Part shown: positions 60,984-64,000 of the stretch, piece after piece
Numbering within the stretch: the first letter of the stretch is position 1
How the letters are laid out: the number at the start of each line of letters is the position of its first letter
From: Opitutales bacterium
GTDB lineage: Bacteria > Verrucomicrobiota > Verrucomicrobiia > Opitutales > Coraliomargaritaceae
Direction of reading: 5' to 3'
Length of the DNA: 64,000 bases
Assembly: GCA_030729385.1 (NCBI GenBank)
Contig: JANQXM010000006.1
Location: 4,835 to 68,834, forward strand
Made by a program: the position numbers and the translations under genes
The notes under the pieces: generated by a model
What the model was told of the DNA's origin: nothing
The model's database searches: none
The model's input: the letters and a program-made list of their open reading frames with translations, nothing else

Positions 60984-61526
60984 TTAGATCAAACCTAGCA
61001 CCATTTTACCCTCTTCGGTGATCATGTCTTGGTTCCAGGGTGGATCCCAGACAATCTCGACTGCGGCTTCGGCGACGCCGGGCACGCTTTCGAGACGCAT
61101 TTGGGCGTCTTCGGCGATGACCGGACCCATACCGCAACCGGGTGCAGTCAGCGTCATATCCATGCTTACCTTGTGTCCACCTTCGGGGCGTTCGGCGCAC
61201 TCCAAGGAGTAAACGAGACCCAGATCGACGATGTTGACCGGAATCTCGGGGTCGAAGACGGTTTTTAGTGCCTCCCAAAGCGCATCCGTTTCAACGGGTT
61301 CGCTGGAGATAGCCTCGGCATCTTTGGCGGCTTGGGTGATTTCCTCGCCGAGGGCGTCGGCATTCTTCCCGCTGATGCGGAACATGCCGTTGTGCGTCAT
61401 GACGGTGAAGTTGCCGCCGAGGCGGTGCGTGATGGTCACGGTCTCGCCTTCGGGCAAGCTCATCGGCGTGCCTTGAGGGATGAGTGTGACTTCAACTTCG
61501 CGAGTGAGTGTGCGTAAATCGTCCAT
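60984..61526 (-). CDS. sufT: Putative Fe-S cluster assembly protein SufT (DUF59/MIP18 domain)
   Basis: [27 protein letters not shown]...[57 protein letters not shown]; next to sufBD. Confidence 0.9.
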   Translation of the reverse strand: MDDLRTLTREVEVTLIPQGTPMSLPEGETVTITHRLGGNFTVMTHNGMFRISGKNADALGEEITQAAKDAEAISSEPVETDALWEALKTVFDPEIPVNIVDLGLVYSLECAERPEGGHKVSMDMTLTAPGCGMGPVIAEDAQMRLESVPGVAEAAVEIVWDPPWNQDMITEEGKMVLGLI

Positions 61527-61564
61527 TGTATGGAGTGAAAGTGAATGTGAGAGTGAAAGTTGGC

Positions 61565-61584
61565 GGCAACGACGGAGCGTTGCC
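61565..61584. repeat. Short palindromic element GGCAACG-N6-CGTTGCC
   Basis: GGCAACG (61565-61571), loop ACGGAG, CGTTGCC (61578-61584), followed by CTCCAC, in the sufT-sufD intergenic region. Confidence 0.7.
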
Positions 61585-61593
61585 CTCCACTAA

Positions 61594-62895
61594 TTATTTG
61601 ATCTTTGATTCGAATTTGTTGCGGATGAGTTCGCGAAGATTTTCGGCGAGTTCGTCGCTTTCGACCTTTTCGATGACTTCTTCGAAGAATCCGAAGACCA
61701 TGAGTTTCATGGCGTCGCGTTTGGCGATCCCGCGGCTCATCATGTAGAAGAGTTCGTCTTCGTCGACGTTACCTGTAGTCGCACCGTGCGAGCATTTCAC
61801 ATCGTTGGCGAGGATCTCTAGACCGGGCAGTGCGTTGGCTTCGGCGGTGGGATCGAGCAACAGGTTGCGATTGGTTTGGAAGGCGTCAGTTTGCTGTGCG
61901 CCTTCGGCGACTCGGATCAAGCCGGAGAAGATGGTGCGACTGTTGTCGAGCAATGCGTTCTTATAGAGCAGGTCGGAAACGGCGTTGCCAGCGTTGTGCG
62001 TCTGGAAGGTGCGTTGGTCAAACTCCTGTGTATCCTCGGCAACGGTGAGCGAATACATTTTTACGTCAGCTCCGGGACCTTCGATACGTGTTTGGTTTTC
62101 GAAGCGGGCACGTTGGGCACCGATGTTGACGGCGACGTTTTTAACCTGCGCATCGCGGTCGGCTACGGTGGTGTCGAGCTGGAAGGAAACGGTTTTCTCA
62201 TTCCAGTCCTGCACGATCTTGCGGAAGACATTGGCACCAGCACCAGCGTGTATGTTGGAGACGGATACATTGAGTGCTTCGTTGTCTTCAGTGTCTGAGA
62301 AGAAGATGTCGACCACGGATGCTTTGGCATTGTCTTCTGCAATCACTAGCGTGTGCGGGAAGACCGCTGCGCGTTCGCCACTCGTCCAGTAATAGTTTAC
62401 AAACGGTTGCTCGACTTCGACACCTTTCGGGACGAAGAGGACGGAGCCGGCGCAAACGATGGATGCGTGTAACCCGAAGAATTTCTCGGAGCCGAGTTCG
62501 GTGGACTCTTGGAGGAAATATTTCTCCATGAGTTCCGGGTGCTGAGCAACTGCTTCGTTGATTGGCAGATAAATCACACCTTTTGCGGCGAGTTCTGCAC
62601 TGATGCCTTCGAAGCTGGCTTGTGCGTCGTCGACGTAGACGCTACGACCAGCGCGTTCGGAAACGAGGCCAGAGCGTTCGACGAGTTCTGCGAGCTTATC
62701 AGCTGAAGGTGCTTCGACCGGGTTGAAGCCTTCGATGCTGAGGCGTCCGACTGAGGCAAAGCGCCACATTTCGTCGCGGGCGGTGGGCATGGCGAGCGCA
62801 TTAAATTGCTCGATGCCAGCTGCGCGACGTTCGGCTAGCCATGTAGGTTCGTTAGTTATGCTTGTGGGCATGGGTTGTTCTAAAGTTGTTGTCAT
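61594..62895 (-). CDS. sufD: Fe-S cluster assembly protein SufD
   Basis: [46 protein letters not shown]...[23 protein letters not shown]. Confidence 0.93.
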   Translation of the reverse strand: MTTTLEQPMPTSITNEPTWLAERRAAGIEQFNALAMPTARDEMWRFASVGRLSIEGFNPVEAPSADKLAELVERSGLVSERAGRSVYVDDAQASFEGISAELAAKGVIYLPINEAVAQHPELMEKYFLQESTELGSEKFFGLHASIVCAGSVLFVPKGVEVEQPFVNYYWTSGERAAVFPHTLVIAEDNAKASVVDIFFSDTEDNEALNVSVSNIHAGAGANVFRKIVQDWNEKTVSFQLDTTVADRDAQVKNVAVNIGAQRARFENQTRIEGPGADVKMYSLTVAEDTQEFDQRTFQTHNAGNAVSDLLYKNALLDNSRTIFSGLIRVAEGAQQTDAFQTNRNLLLDPTAEANALPGLEILANDVKCSHGATTGNVDEDELFYMMSRGIAKRDAMKLMVFGFFEEVIEKVESDELAENLRELIRNKFESKIK

Positions 62896-62902
62896 TTCTA
62901 AA

Positions 62903-62937
62903 GGAGTTAGAAGTCAGGAGATAGAAGTTAGGAGTTC
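62903..62937. repeat. Copy of dispersed GGAGTTAGAAGTCAG word-repeat
   Basis: ggagttagaagtcaggagatagaagttaggagttc; the 15-mer is identical to 11794-11808. Confidence 0.7.
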
Positions 62938-62941
62938 GGGC

Positions 62942-64000
62942 TTACCCGACGCTGCCTTCCATTTCCATGTCGATGAGGCGCTTGAGCTCGACGGAGTATT
63001 CCATCGGGAAAGCTTTCATCAGCTCGTTAACGAAGCCGTTCACCGCGAGGCTCATTGCTTCACCCTCGGAGAGGCCGCGTTGCATCATGTAGAAGATCTG
63101 CTCGGCGCTGACTTTGGAAACACTGGCTTCGTGTTGCACGGTGTTGTTTTCGCCGCGTGTAGTGATCGCGGGATAGGTGTCGGTCCGGCTGTTGGTGTTG
63201 ATCAACAGAGCATCGCACTCGGTGTTGTTCTTACAATTTTTGAGGTGCTTCGGCATGTGGACCTGGCCACGATAAGTGGAGCGTCCTTTGCCGATGGAGA
63301 TCGACTTGGAGATAATGTTACTCGTGGTGTTGTCCGCGAGGTGGATCATTTTCGCGCCGGTGTCTTGGTGCTGGCCGTCGTTGGCGAGTGCGATAGAGAG
63401 CACTTCGCCGCGTGCGCCTTTGCCCTTAAGGACAACGCCCGGATACTTCATGGTGAGGCGTGAACCGATGTTGCAATCGATCCATTTCACTTCGGCACCT
63501 TCGTCGGCCATGCCGCGCTTGGTGACGAGGTTGAAGACATTGGAAGACCAGTTTTGCACGGTGATGTATTGAATCTTGGCTCCCTTGAGGGCGACAAGCT
63601 CAACCACGGCGCTGTGTAGCGTAGTCGTTTCAAACTTCGGCGCGGTGCAGCCTTCCATGTAAGTGATCTCAGCGCCTTCGTCGGCGATGATGAGCGTGCG
63701 CTCAAACTGACCGAAGTTCTCCGCGTTGATACGGAAGTAGGCTTGGAGTGGTTGCTTGAGTTTCACACCCTTTGGCACGTAGATGAAACTACCGCCGGAG
63801 AATGTGGCACTATTGAGTGCGGAGAATTTGTTGTCCGAAGTTGGAATGACTTTGCCGAAATAGGGACGGAAGATTTCCGGATATTTCATGAGGCCTTCAG
63901 TCGAACCAACGAAGATCACGCCTTCTTTCTCTAGGTCTTCCTTCATGCGAGAGTAGGAGGCCTCGGAGTCGAATTGTGCTTCCACGCCTGCGAGGAACTT
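62942..64000 (-). CDS. sufB: Fe-S cluster assembly protein SufB (N-terminus beyond window)
   Basis: [95 protein letters not shown]. The frame stays open to the window edge ([11 protein letters not shown]...). Confidence 0.94.
   Translation of the reverse strand, partial: KFLAGVEAQFDSEASYSRMKEDLEKEGVIFVGSTEGLMKYPEIFRPYFGKVIPTSDNKFSALNSATFSGGSFIYVPKGVKLKQPLQAYFRINAENFGQFERTLIIADEGAEITYMEGCTAPKFETTTLHSAVVELVALKGAKIQYITVQNWSSNVFNLVTKRGMADEGAEVKWIDCNIGSRLTMKYPGVVLKGKGARGEVLSIALANDGQHQDTGAKMIHLADNTTSNIISKSISIGKGRSTYRGQVHMPKHLKNCKNNTECDALLINTNSRTDTYPAITTRGENNTVQHEASVSKVSAEQIFYMMQRGLSEGEAMSLAVNGFVNELMKAFPMEYSVELKRLIDMEMEGSVG

Overview
The 64 kb window looks like a chromosomal segment of a Verrucomicrobia/Opitutae-type bacterium. 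This lineage call rests on gene content and style only; no search was run. It is gene-dense. Housekeeping genes include folC(partial), accD, comF, truA, ruvC, the mreBCD-mrdA rod-shape cluster, tyrS, a TrmH-type methyltransferase, ruvB, murA, purM, plsC, cmk, aroA, tyrA, uvrC, cinA, holA and a suf cluster with sufT-like, sufD and partial sufB. The most notable locus is ~14.8-25.0 kb: a double, divergently oriented alpha-E / circularly permuted ATP-grasp / transglutaminase / DUF2126 system. It fits the predicted amidoligase and peptide-tagging systems known from comparative genomics, whose biochemical role is still largely unresolved. A second accessory region at ~41-56 kb carries a type IV prepilin followed by paralogous GT-C-like membrane glycosyltransferases, GT2 enzymes, GtrA and methyltransferases. 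One gene there is interrupted by an in-frame stop. Other items of note are a nucleotidyltransferase-GHMP kinase fusion, a membrane-anchored degenerate FGE/SUMF1-domain protein, a Met/His-rich putative outer-membrane protein next to a CxxC membrane protein, an RGG-rich protein, a four-helix-bundle gene flanked by short inverted repeats, and several families of intergenic palindromic or word-like repeats. I found no rRNA, tRNA, CRISPR array or transposase.
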